Source: Opitutia bacterium (lineage in GTDB: Bacteria > Verrucomicrobiota > Verrucomicrobiia > Opitutales > Opitutaceae). From it: a DNA stretch of 64,000 nucleotides. Where the stretch lies: assembly GCA_947475065.1 (NCBI GenBank), contig CANJLB010000017.1, forward strand, positions 1 through 64,000, written 5' to 3'. The notes under the pieces are model-generated. The model was not told the DNA's origin, searched no databases, and was given only the letters and a program-made list of their open reading frames with translations. Shown piece after piece: positions 21,822 through 31,412 of the stretch (position 1 is its first letter; each line of letters opens with the position of its first letter). A program made the position numbers and the translations under genes.

Positions 21822-22346
21822 ATGAAAACAAAATTCCTCTTCTCCGCTGCCGTTGCCGGGCTGATGGCCGCTGCGACACTTGTCTTCGCCCAGTTCGCCG
21901 GACCTCGCGGTGGTGCCAACCCGGACCCGGCGTCTGCCGCTGGCCCGGACAATCCCTCCCCTGCGCGTGGCACCGGTCCCGGTGCCCTGCCAGGCTTTTT
22001 CGCCATGCTCGACACCGACTACGACGGACTGCTCTCCGTCATGGAAATCGCCGCCGCGCCAGATGTTCTCCGCAAGGTCGACAAGAACTCCGATGGCCAG
22101 CTTACGCTGCGCGAGATCGGGCAGGTGCAGGCCGAGCGCGGTCCGCGCCCTGACACCGGCCGGCGTGGCGGCGGTCAGCCCGGCAACCTTCGTCTTGGCG
22201 GGGGGCCGCAGAATCCCGGTCCCGGCCCGCAAGGCGGAGGCTATGTTTCCGGCGTCGGCCCCGGCGGCGGCCCCGCAGGCGGTCAACCATCGGGTGGTCG
22301 TGGCCGGCGGGGCGGCTTCGGCGGATCGCCGGCCCGCCAGAACTGA
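21822..22346 (+). CDS. Secreted EF-hand, Gly-rich protein
   Basis: 174 residues. A signal peptide (MKTKFLFSAAVAGLMAAATL) precedes two EF-hand-like calcium loops, DTDYDGLLSVME and DKNSDGQLTLRE. From residue about 113 to the end it is Gly/Pro/Arg-rich and low-complexity. The EF-hand pair suggests Ca2+ binding in the periplasm. Its place after a two-component system suggests it is a target or accessory of that system, which is inference. Promoter and terminator were not resolved. Confidence 0.8.
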   Translation: MKTKFLFSAAVAGLMAAATLVFAQFAGPRGGANPDPASAAGPDNPSPARGTGPGALPGFFAMLDTDYDGLLSVMEIAAAPDVLRKVDKNSDGQLTLREIGQVQAERGPRPDTGRRGGGQPGNLRLGGGPQNPGPGPQGGGYVSGVGPGGGPAGGQPSGGRGRRGGFGGSPARQN

Positions 22347-22643
22347 GCTTTCCCGCAGCTCAACTCAAACCAAGCCATACAAAGCCGGCGGTGGTCGCGG
22401 GACCGCTGCCGGCCTTCTTACACCGATGTCCCAGTTGGTCATTGTGACGGCATCACTCGGCCTGAAATCTGAGAGGGTAAGTGCGGTTTGAATCCGAGAT
22501 TGGAAAGGAGCTACGACGCCGTTGTCGCGTTTCGGCCAGCACCGGATGGTGCGAGGGGGCCCCACATCAGTTACTGTCCGCCACTGGACTTGGACTGGAG
22601 TTTTACGATTGCCCAAATGTGGGCAATTGCACTCTCTCATCGC
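22347..22643. other. Intergenic region before the coiled-coil membrane protein
   Basis: Nothing convincing is encoded here. The reading frame of the next gene is open back to TTG 22488, but the extra 52 codons look unlike protein, so I treat this as leader sequence. Confidence 0.5.
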
Positions 22644-23531
22644 ATGGAAATCACCCCGCCTGCGGTGCCACCACCCCTGCCTCCGCCTCCGCCCTTCCGG
22701 CTTCATCCGTCCGCATGGATTCTGTGGGGCTTGGCCACCTTGGTCATTCTCAGCTCGGCCGTGTTTAAAACCAGAGGCCTCGACCCTGCTGCGGCGGGGC
22801 ATGTCTGGGGCGAGAGAGTTGGCCGCTCGCTTGCCCTGCTGCTGTTTCCCGCCCTCATCTCTTGGGTTGTCTGGCGGTTTTCCGGACGGTCAAAGATCGC
22901 CGCAATGGCGGTTTTTTTCGCCCTTTTTGGACTCAGTATCGTGGGGCAGTTGCTTCCTTTGGTGAGCGGGCCATTGTTGGCCGGTTTCAATGACGGCGTC
23001 GCCCTGCAGGAAGCGGGCAAAAAATATGTGGCCGAAATGAGTGCGGCGAAGGATCGTTATGAGGCCGCTATCGCGAAAGTAGACTCGAGCCACATCCTTG
23101 ATTTTGTCTGGCTGACCGAACAATCCAAGATTGGGCCGCGCCGAACCGCAGTGCAGGAGCTCATCGCCGTGAATGCCGAGTTTCGGCAGACAGTCGCCAA
23201 CGGCGAAAAACTTTATCGTGCGGCGCTCGTGGAGAAAGGTGTTTCCGCTCGCTCCAGTGAATCGGCGGTGACCGGCTTCAAAAAGGCGCAGGCAGACAAG
23301 GTTTCTGTCATGTTGAAAATACGGGATCTGGATGAAGAGGTTTTTGTAGCCGTGCTCAAAGTGCTGAACTTGCTTGATGCCGAATGGGGTCACTGGACGC
23401 GCGACAACGGCCAGATCGCCTTCGAGCGCGACGCAGCCCTTGCCCAGTTCAACGCGGCCCTGGGGGATGTGCAGGCCGCAGCCAAGGCGCAGGCGGCCGC
23501 GCAACAGCAACTCGGCCTCACCACGCCGTGA
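22644..23531 (+). CDS. Membrane protein with C-terminal coiled coil, unknown function
   Basis: 295 residues. A proline-rich start (PPAVPPPLPPPPPF) is followed by three hydrophobic segments (about 27-43, 67-85 and 92-112). A long, probably helical C-terminal domain (about 125-295) has heptad-like stretches (AGKKYVAEMSAAKDRYEAAI; QAAAKAQAAAQQQLGL). I do not recognise a family. The start ATG 22644 removes an implausible upstream extension. It is a monocistronic gene upstream of glyS. Confidence 0.72.
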   Translation: MEITPPAVPPPLPPPPPFRLHPSAWILWGLATLVILSSAVFKTRGLDPAAAGHVWGERVGRSLALLLFPALISWVVWRFSGRSKIAAMAVFFALFGLSIVGQLLPLVSGPLLAGFNDGVALQEAGKKYVAEMSAAKDRYEAAIAKVDSSHILDFVWLTEQSKIGPRRTAVQELIAVNAEFRQTVANGEKLYRAALVEKGVSARSSESAVTGFKKAQADKVSVMLKIRDLDEEVFVAVLKVLNLLDAEWGHWTRDNGQIAFERDAALAQFNAALGDVQAAAKAQAAAQQQLGLTTP

Positions 23532-23595
23532 ACATGACTTTTCTGTAACGCGTCATTGACCCAGACGGAACGGGGGGGTAGTGCTGCCCGTTCCT

Positions 23596-25122
23596 ATGTC
23601 CACGTCCGCGCCCTCCGCCAACCTCATGGAAGCCATCGTGTCGCTCGCCAAGCGACGCGGCTTCATCTTTCCCTCCTCCGAAATCTACGGCGGTTTCAAC
23701 GGTTTCTTTGATTACGGTCCGCTGGGTGCGGAGCTCAAGAAAAACATCCGCGACTGCTGGTGGGCCGACATGGTGCGCCGCCGTGATGACATCGTCGGCC
23801 TCGAGTCGTCCATTATCATGCATCCGAAGGTCTGGGAGGCGTCCGGCCACGTCGCCGGCTTCACCGACCCGCTTGTGGACTGCAAGGTGAGCAAACAGCG
23901 GTATCGGGCGGATCAGCTCTTCTTCGCCGCAGTCGTGGTTGATGGCAAAACGGCTGGTTATGTGTCCGCACTCGAAAGCGAGGACACGGTGGGTGAGCTG
24001 CAGGCCGCCGCCGAAAGCCTGAAGCGCAAGAAAGCCATCCAGGGCACGCTCGTGCCGGTCCTCGCCAAGGACATGACCGAGGCGCAGCCCGACGAAATTG
24101 CGCTCATCCCGTCGCCCGCGACAGGCGAGCCCGGCAGCCTCACGCCGCCGCGTTCGTTCAACATGATGTTCCAGACCAACGTCGGCGCGATGACCGACGC
24201 CTCGTCCGTCGCCTATCTGCGGCCTGAAACGGCGCAGGGGATGTTTGTGGATTTCAAAAACGTCGTGGACACCGGCCGGGTGAAGCTGCCGTTCGGCATT
24301 GCGCAGATCGGCAAGTCATTTCGCAACGAGATCACGCCGCGCAACTTCATCTTTCGCTCACGGGAGTTTGAGCAGATGGAGATGGAGTTCTTCATCCACG
24401 AGGATGATGACTGGGCGAAGTGGCACCGTCACTGGATTGACTGGTGCAAGGGCTGGCTCCGGAGCATCGGCCTGCCGGATTCGCACCTGAGCGAATATGA
24501 CCACCCGAAGGCCAAGCTGGCTTTCTATTCGAAGGGCACGACGGACATCATGTTTCAGTATCCCTTCGGCGTGCAGGAGCTGTGGGGCATCGCCGCCCGC
24601 GGCAATTATGACCTTGGCCAGCACGCGCAGGCCAGTGGCAAGCCGCAGGAGATTTTTGACGAGGCCACGAAGAAAAAATTCGTGCCGCACGTCATCGAGC
24701 CCGCCGTGGGCGTGGACCGCATCCTGCTCGCCGTGCTCTGCGCCGGCTACGCGGAGGAAGACGTGAAAGACGAGAAGGGCAATGTTGAGAAACGCACGGT
24801 GCTCCGCCTCAGCCCGCGGATCGCGCCGGTGAAGGTCGCCGTGCTTCCGCTGTTGAAAAACAAGGAGGCGCTCGTCGGTCGGTCCCGTGCGCTCTACCAA
24901 AAGCTCCAGCGACGCCACGCCGTATTCTACGACGACGGCGGCAACATCGGCCGCCGCTATCGCCGGCAGGACGAGATTGGCACGCCGTGGTGCGTGACCA
25001 TTGACTTCGACACCATCGAGAAGCCTGGTGACACGTTCACACTCCGTGAGCGCGACTCAATGGCGCAACGGCGTATCACCGAGGCCGAGCTGTTCGCCCT
25101 GCTGGACGAGCAGGTTTATTGA
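23596..25122 (+). CDS. glyS: Glycine--tRNA ligase (homodimeric type)
   Basis: 508 residues, the single-chain class II synthetase found in eukaryotes, archaea and some bacteria, not the bacterial alpha2beta2 GlyQS. Landmarks are [27 protein letters not shown], the class II motif-2 region ([20 protein letters not shown]), motif 3 ([14 protein letters not shown]) and the C-terminal anticodon-binding domain ([33 protein letters not shown]). It charges tRNA-Gly with glycine in the cytoplasm. The start is ATG 23596 ([12 protein letters not shown]); a GTG five codons earlier is an alternative. Confidence 0.97.
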   Translation: MSTSAPSANLMEAIVSLAKRRGFIFPSSEIYGGFNGFFDYGPLGAELKKNIRDCWWADMVRRRDDIVGLESSIIMHPKVWEASGHVAGFTDPLVDCKVSKQRYRADQLFFAAVVVDGKTAGYVSALESEDTVGELQAAAESLKRKKAIQGTLVPVLAKDMTEAQPDEIALIPSPATGEPGSLTPPRSFNMMFQTNVGAMTDASSVAYLRPETAQGMFVDFKNVVDTGRVKLPFGIAQIGKSFRNEITPRNFIFRSREFEQMEMEFFIHEDDDWAKWHRHWIDWCKGWLRSIGLPDSHLSEYDHPKAKLAFYSKGTTDIMFQYPFGVQELWGIAARGNYDLGQHAQASGKPQEIFDEATKKKFVPHVIEPAVGVDRILLAVLCAGYAEEDVKDEKGNVEKRTVLRLSPRIAPVKVAVLPLLKNKEALVGRSRALYQKLQRRHAVFYDDGGNIGRRYRRQDEIGTPWCVTIDFDTIEKPGDTFTLRERDSMAQRRITEAELFALLDEQVY

Positions 25123-25246
25123 GAATTTAGCCTATCGGGCGGATTCGCTGCCTCCCGCCGTTTTCCGGCCGACAATCTGGAGGAGTTCGGCGACCCCGCC
25201 GGCAGTAGGCGGTTCCGCATCGGTTCACCCATTCAGCCCACCATTC

Positions 25247-27847
25247 ATGGCCACAAAATTCCGTATTCGCGCACTCGCTGTCCGCAGCGTCCAGATGCCT
25301 GAAGCGCGCGTTGCGCTCTCTGGGTGGCTTGATGCCGGGCCCGAACCGGTGCGCGAGGCCGGGGAGAAGCTGTGGGCCGCCGGACAGGTGACGCATGTGT
25401 GGGCCGATGCCGACCATTTCGTCCAGGCCACGGTCACCGACGAGGAGCGCGAGCTGGCGGTGAAACTTTTTCTCACCCGCGGACAATGGTCATCGCACTG
25501 TACGTGTTCGCACCTGAAACGCTGCGTGCACGGCCATGCCGTCGGTCTCGCCTGGCTGGCCGCTGCCGAGGTGGCCGAGGCCAAGGCCGTCGCCGCCGAG
25601 CCGCCGCCAGCTCCGCCCCGCGCGCCGGGAGCAACGGGGGAGAAGGTGCGTCTGGTTCCGTCGCGCGCGGTGCTGAAATGCTGGCTCAGCGCAGAGGACG
25701 ACAAATACGATCCGATGCAGTTTCACGCCCAGCTCCTCGCGCGCGCCGACGATCCGCCATGCGAGCAGCACTGGAGTGGCGACGGCGGCTGGCACTGGAC
25801 AAAGGACGGCGCGCCGCCGCCGCGCGCGCCCGGCGAGCCCCCGGTTGCCCCCGATGTGTCCGCCGCCAACGGAGCCGGCGCGCGGTTCGCCGATTTTCGC
25901 CTGCGCTGGAACGTCTGGGCCGGGGCATGGTCGCGTGCCGCCACGCGCGACTTTGCCGAGGAGTTCGTCGGGTGGCGCGCGACGCTGCCCGACGATCTCA
26001 CCATCGAGGCCGCGCCCGAGCTGTCCGGGCTGCTCGGCCCGGCGCTGCGCGCGCGGGTGGAGTTTGCCGCCGTGCCCGCGGCCGGCGCGGGCCGCGACTG
26101 GTTTGACCTCACCGCCGAACTGCACGTCGCCGGCATGACGCTCACGGCAGACGAGCTGGCCGCGCTGCTCAAGGCGCGCGGCAAATGGGTGCGCCTGCCC
26201 GGCCGCGGCTGGCAGCGGCTTGAGCTTGAGCCTGCGCCCGGCGAAAGCGACGAAACCGCCGCCGCCCTCGACCGTCTCGGTCTGCGCGCCGAGGACCTCA
26301 TTGCGCAGGGCCGTCCGGCGCGGCACCGCCTGCATGCGCTCCAGCTCGCCGGCGAGGCGGCGACCTTTGCTGCGCGCGACGCCGCCCTGGCCATCGCGTT
26401 GCGCGAGCGTGCCGCCACCTTTGCGGCGCTGACCGCACCCGCGCTGCCGTCCGGACTGCACGGCACGCTGCGGCATTATCAGGAGGAGGGCTTTCATTTC
26501 CTCGCGCACCTCGCGGCCAACGGCTTTGGTGGCATTCTCGCGGACGACATGGGGCTCGGTAAAACCGTGCAGGCGCTCGTTTGGCTCCTGCACGAGGCGG
26601 CGGCCCCGCACCGCCCTCGGCCGCTCCGTGCACTCGTGGTCTGTCCGAAAAGCGTGATGCACGGCTGGCTCGTGGAAACCGAGCGCTTCGCGCCGGTGCT
26701 CGCGGCACGTTTGTTCACACCGGAGGACACCTTGGAAAAAATACCGCCCGGTCCCCCGGACGGGCCTGCGCTCCTCGTCGCCAATTACACGCAGCTCCGC
26801 AACAACGCCGCGTGGTTCAAGGCACACGCGTGGGACGCCGTCATCCTCGACGAGGCGCAGTTCATCAAAAACCCTCTCAGCCAGACCGCGCTCACCGCGC
26901 GTGCCATTCCCGCCGCGCACCGGTTGGCGCTCACCGGGACGCCCGTGGAAAACCGCCTGCTCGACCTGTGGAGCCTGTTTGCCTTTGTCCAGCCCGGCCT
27001 GCTCGGACCGCAGGCGGCTTTTCGCCGCCAGTTTCCCGAGGGCGACCCCGCGGCTGCCGCGCGCCTGCGTCGCCGCGTCCGGCACTTCATGCTGCGCCGC
27101 ACGAAGGCGCAGGTGGCGCCGGAGCTCCCACCGCGCACCGAGGACGAAATTCTGGTCGATCTCGAGGGCGGGCAACGCCTCCTCTATGACGCCGAACTCA
27201 AGCGCGCCCGCGCCCAGCTCCTCGGGGTCGAAACCGACCGCGCGCTCGATGCCGTGCGCTTTCACGTCCTTGCCAGCCTCCTGCGGCTGAGGCAGATCTG
27301 CTGCCATCCGGCGCTGGTTTCGGCGGCGCACCGCGATCTCCCCAGCGCCAAGCTCGACGCGCTCATTGAGCGCCTCGAGGAACTGCGCGCCGAGGGCCAG
27401 CAGGTGCTTGTGTTCAGCCAGTTTGTCGAGCTGCTCAAACTCATCGAGGTCCGGCTCGCCACGGCTGGGATCGCCCATCTCATGCTCACGGGGCAGACCG
27501 AAAACCGTGCCGAACTCGTCAAGAAATTCCAGGCCGACCGCAGCCAGACCGTGTTCCTCCTCTCGCTCAAAGCCGCCGGCTTTGGCCTCAACCTTACCGC
27601 CGCCAGCTACGTCATACTCTGCGACCCGTGGTGGAACCCGGCGGTTGAGGCGCAGGCGATTGACCGCACGCACCGCATCGGCCAGACGCAGCCCGTGGTC
27701 GCCTATCGCCTCGTGGCCGCCGATACGGTCGAGCAAAAAATTCGCGCACTGCAAAAGGAGAAGGCCGCCCTTGCTGCCGCCGTGGTGCAGGAGGAGAGCC
27801 TTGCCAGCGTCCTCGATCTCGACAGCCTGCGCCGGATACTGGAGTAG
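25247..27847 (+). CDS. SNF2-family DEAD/DEAH helicase with SWIM zinc finger (1)
   Basis: 866 residues. A SWIM finger sits near the N-terminus (Cys85, Cys87, Cys93, His95: CTCSHLKRCVHGHAVG). The SNF2 ATPase core has FGGILADDMGLGKTVQALV (Walker A), VILDEAQFIKN (Walker B), LTGTPVENRLLDLWSLF, HFMLRRTKAQVAPELP, VFSQFVELLKLIEVR, SLKAAGFGLNLT, YVILCDPWWNP and DRTHRIGQ. This is a bacterial Swi2/Snf2 DNA translocase, probably acting on nucleoprotein complexes (RapA/HepA-like role). The start ATG 25247 gives MATKFRIRALAV. A second SNF2 gene at 43599 lacks the SWIM finger. Confidence 0.95.
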   Translation: MATKFRIRALAVRSVQMPEARVALSGWLDAGPEPVREAGEKLWAAGQVTHVWADADHFVQATVTDEERELAVKLFLTRGQWSSHCTCSHLKRCVHGHAVGLAWLAAAEVAEAKAVAAEPPPAPPRAPGATGEKVRLVPSRAVLKCWLSAEDDKYDPMQFHAQLLARADDPPCEQHWSGDGGWHWTKDGAPPPRAPGEPPVAPDVSAANGAGARFADFRLRWNVWAGAWSRAATRDFAEEFVGWRATLPDDLTIEAAPELSGLLGPALRARVEFAAVPAAGAGRDWFDLTAELHVAGMTLTADELAALLKARGKWVRLPGRGWQRLELEPAPGESDETAAALDRLGLRAEDLIAQGRPARHRLHALQLAGEAATFAARDAALAIALRERAATFAALTAPALPSGLHGTLRHYQEEGFHFLAHLAANGFGGILADDMGLGKTVQALVWLLHEAAAPHRPRPLRALVVCPKSVMHGWLVETERFAPVLAARLFTPEDTLEKIPPGPPDGPALLVANYTQLRNNAAWFKAHAWDAVILDEAQFIKNPLSQTALTARAIPAAHRLALTGTPVENRLLDLWSLFAFVQPGLLGPQAAFRRQFPEGDPAAAARLRRRVRHFMLRRTKAQVAPELPPRTEDEILVDLEGGQRLLYDAELKRARAQLLGVETDRALDAVRFHVLASLLRLRQICCHPALVSAAHRDLPSAKLDALIERLEELRAEGQQVLVFSQFVELLKLIEVRLATAGIAHLMLTGQTENRAELVKKFQADRSQTVFLLSLKAAGFGLNLTAASYVILCDPWWNPAVEAQAIDRTHRIGQTQPVVAYRLVAADTVEQKIRALQKEKAALAAAVVQEESLASVLDLDSLRRILE

Positions 27848-27917
27848 GGCGGCGGCTCGTCGGCCTGCGACAATTTGGCGTGGCGTGGAGCAGTCCGGCC
27901 GCCAACCAGTGAGGGAC

Positions 27918-28262
27918 CTACCGTTTGGAATCGAAGTGAAACTTGTGCAATACCCGGTGGGCGATGGGTGCCAGGAAAAAACCGACCGTCGTGAGAAATG
28001 CGACCCCGCTGAAGATGGCATAGGAACCGGCAAAAAGCTTGCCGGCGGTCGTCTTAAGGGGGTTGAGCGGCCCCATGCCCGACAGAATCATCGCCGCGTT
28101 GGCAAAGGCGTCCACCCAGCTCTGGCTTTCGAGAAAATGGTACCCGGCCATGCCGATGGCCAGACAGCCCATCAAAATGCCGATGCCCAGCGTGACATGG
28201 CATGCCAGCCGGCGAAAAAAGAGCGGTTTGGGCAACAGCGGTTCGTGGCGGTGCTCGTACAT
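27918..28262 (-). CDS. Small two-helix membrane protein with channel-like pore loop
   Basis: 114 residues. Helix 1 (about residues 22-43) reads VTLGIGILMGCLAIGMAGYH and helix 2 (about 77-100) reads FAGSYAIFSGVAFLTTVGFF. Between them lies SWVDAFANAAMILSGMGPLN, which has the spacing of a K+-channel pore helix and filter, with SGMGP where channels have TVGYGD. The C-terminus is basic (HRVLHKFHFDSKR). Homologues are, as I recall, annotated as hypothetical or channel-like. Function is inferred only. It is convergent with the SNF2 gene. Confidence 0.72.
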   Translation of the reverse strand: MYEHRHEPLLPKPLFFRRLACHVTLGIGILMGCLAIGMAGYHFLESQSWVDAFANAAMILSGMGPLNPLKTTAGKLFAGSYAIFSGVAFLTTVGFFLAPIAHRVLHKFHFDSKR

Positions 28263-28604
28263 GATGCCGCCAGCGTAACCGCTTCCAGGCTCTGAGCGAA
28301 CAGGATCTGCGCTCAGGATGGCTTGAGCAAGATGCGGAGTGTACCGTCGCGTAGGACATCACCAGCGCATGCAGTCCGAACAACCCCGACACATAATTCT
28401 TGAGCACCTCGCGAACCAGACTGTGGGCGCTTTCGGCCCGGCATTAAAACTCAGCCTCAATCCGCCGGTTCTCCTCGTCCACCACGAGCCGATGGCTGAC
28501 CAAGTCAGCCCGGCCAGCATCACGAGCGCGGAGGGGGCATCACGGCTGAAACACCGCGCGGTGACGGTCTTTTCCAGCATCGTGATACCTGTGGCCAAGC
28601 CGGC
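28263..28604. other. 342-bp region without a supported gene
   Basis: No intact gene is seen. On the minus strand a hydrophobic stretch (SALVMLAGLTWSAIGS) and, in another frame, LKNYVSGLFGLHALVMSYA suggest a decayed membrane-protein gene. I cannot name the family. Confidence 0.35.
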
Positions 28605-29876
<1,272 letters not shown>

Positions 29877-29929
29877 GGCGGGAAGGGGAGGCAAGGTTGC
29901 GGAGCGGAAATCGCCCAAGGCAGCCGGCA

Positions 29930-29957
29930 AATCTGCAATCCGCAATCCGAAATCCGC
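29930..29957. repeat. Tandem heptamer repeat, four units
   Basis: Four adjacent units AATCTGC, AATCCGC, AATCCGA and AATCCGC lie between the phosphatase stop and the glyA start. This resembles short tandem heptamers seen in intergenic regions of several bacterial groups. No function can be assigned. Confidence 0.8.
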
Positions 29958-29963
29958 CACCGC

Positions 29964-30452
29964 TCAAGTTTTCGCCCGGGTGATCCGGCTCAGGAAGTCC
30001 ACCAGGCTGGGGATGGCCTCGACCAGCTCGTCGCGGCAGGTCTCGTAGCGCGGGAGCGGACCGCCATAGGGGTCGGCGATCTCCCGGTCGGTCCCCTTGG
30101 GCATGAACTCGCGGAAGAGAAAGACGTTCTGGGGCGGGGGATTGAACAGCAGGTGGATCATCGCCCGGTGGCTCTCGGTCATGCAGACCAGCGCCAGCGC
30201 GCCGCCGATGAGCTCGGGGGTGAGCGGCTGGCTGCGCTGCCCCGTGATGTTCAGGCCGACCTTGCGGAGGGCGAGCACCGAATTTTCTGAGACGAGATCG
30301 CCCGACCGGGCGGCGACGCCGGCGGAGACGACGCGCAGTGACCGCAGCGGCTCCGGCCGGGCGGCCAGCGCATGCTGGAGCAAAGCTGCGGCCATGGGGC
30401 TGCGGCAGATGTTGGCCGTGCAGACGGCGACGATGATTCCAGGCTGGGCCAT
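29964..30452 (-). CDS. Low-molecular-weight protein-tyrosine phosphatase
   Basis: 162 residues. The P-loop CTANICRSP near the N-terminus carries the nucleophilic Cys and Arg (canonical CTGNICRSP). The general-acid Asp is in ADPYGG (canonical DP-Y/W). The family dephosphorylates tyrosine or arginine residues of regulatory proteins, or acts with tyrosine kinases in polysaccharide export. No kinase gene is nearby. The start is ATG 30452 (MAQPGIIVAVC). It precedes glyA on the same strand by about 90 bases. Confidence 0.93.
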   Translation of the reverse strand: MAQPGIIVAVCTANICRSPMAAALLQHALAARPEPLRSLRVVSAGVAARSGDLVSENSVLALRKVGLNITGQRSQPLTPELIGGALALVCMTESHRAMIHLLFNPPPQNVFLFREFMPKGTDREIADPYGGPLPRYETCRDELVEAIPSLVDFLSRITRAKT

Positions 30453-30569
30453 AGGACGTTATTTCCGAAGCGGACACACTTTGGCGTGAAATGCAACCTC
30501 AGGGCGGGGACTAGTATTTTTGCTCCAAAGAAAATTGAACCCCGCCGCTATTACTGTCTGAATGACGCC

Positions 30570-31120
30570 ATGGTTTGCTATGAAATAGGACGACTTAACG
30601 ATAAGGAATTCGAGGCCGTGGCGATGCACATGGTCGAGATCCTGACCGGGAAGCGCGTCGAACGCTTCAAGCCCGGCAAGGACCAAGGAGTGGACGGCCG
30701 CTTTTTTGCCGACTCCGGCCGTGAAGTTGTGGTCCAAGCCAAGCATTGGGGGAAGACCGGCATCGGTCCTCTGCTGAAGCATCTATGGGACCGCGAGGCC
30801 GCCAGGGTCACCAAGTTGGCCCCGCATCACTATATTTTCGTAACCTCCGTGTCGTTGGGCCGAACCGATAAGCAGACAATCACCTCTTTCTTTGCGCCGC
30901 ACATCCAAAACACCATCGGATATTTTCGGCACCGAGGACATCCAAGACTTCCTCCGTGCTCACCCTGAGCTCGCGCAGCTGCACTACAAACTGTGGCACT
31001 GCAGTGCCGACGTGCTCACAATGATGCTGAATGCGCCGATCGTCGGACGCAGCCAGGAAATGGCCAAAATGCCGTTTCTGGCCGGTGGTATGCAAATCGC
31101 AGCACCATCGTTCAAGGACT
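30570..31120 (+). pseudogene. Mrr-like restriction endonuclease / STAND-type protein, frameshifted and truncated
   Basis: The N-terminal part (MVCYEIGRLNDKEFEAVAMH) has a restriction-endonuclease core: acidic residue in KDQGVDGRFF and the QxK motif in VVVQAKHW. After FFAPHIQ (about 30910) the frame shifts by one in an A4 run. The next frame reads SDIFGTEDIQDFLRAHPELA, then LHYKLWHCSADVL and LNAPIVGRSQEMAK. This matches my recall of the linker region of Mrr-nuclease proteins carrying an nSTAND NTPase. The coding similarity stops just before the tRNA-Gln 3' end, with no Walker A. It looks like a decayed defence gene, both frameshifted and 3'-truncated. Confidence 0.7.
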
Positions 31121-31153
31121 CGTCTAATTCATTGTCTGCCAGAGGTAAAAACG

Positions 31154-31227
31154 TGGCTGCCCGACATGGATTCGAACCATGACTAGGCGAGTCAAAGTCG
31201 CCTGTGCTACCATTACACCATCAGGCA
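31154..31227 (-). tRNA. tRNA-Gln (anticodon UUG)
   Basis: 74 bases on the minus strand: acceptor TGCCTGA pairs with TCGGGCA, the D-arm contains GGTGTAATGGTAGCAC, the anticodon stem GGCGA/TCGCC encloses the loop CTTTGAC (anticodon TTG), and the T-arm contains GGTTCGAATCC. The 3' CCA is encoded. Its 3' end abuts the truncated Mrr/STAND gene, a common arrangement where elements integrate at tRNA genes. Confidence 0.96.
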
Positions 31228-31314
31228 AGAGCGTCGGGCATCGTGGAGCGGTTTGCGCGCGCGTCAAGGCGGGATAGGCGGTGGCAGCGGGTTAATTTGA
31301 TGAGGCGGTATCGC

Positions 31315-31377
31315 AGGGGCGCAGTCTGGCTGCGCCCGCTGCCATCACCCCCTTGGGCGCAGCAAGACTGCGCCCCT
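31315..31377. repeat. REP-like intergenic hairpin (23-bp arms)
   Basis: Arms 31315-31337 (aggggcgcagtctggctgcg, then ccc) and 31355-31377 pair at 22 of 23 positions around a 17-base loop. The right edge reads cccctacg. It lies between a DUF4139 gene and tRNA-Gln, both on the minus strand, and has no T-tract. Confidence 0.85.
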
Positions 31378-31412
31378 ACGACGGACCCCTGTTGAAATGC
31401 GCCACGGCTTCC

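Noticed and set aside
23556-23584. Possible promoter ttgacc / tagtgc before glyS
   Set aside because: The -10 is poor and the start codon is only about 12 bases after it, which would leave almost no leader.
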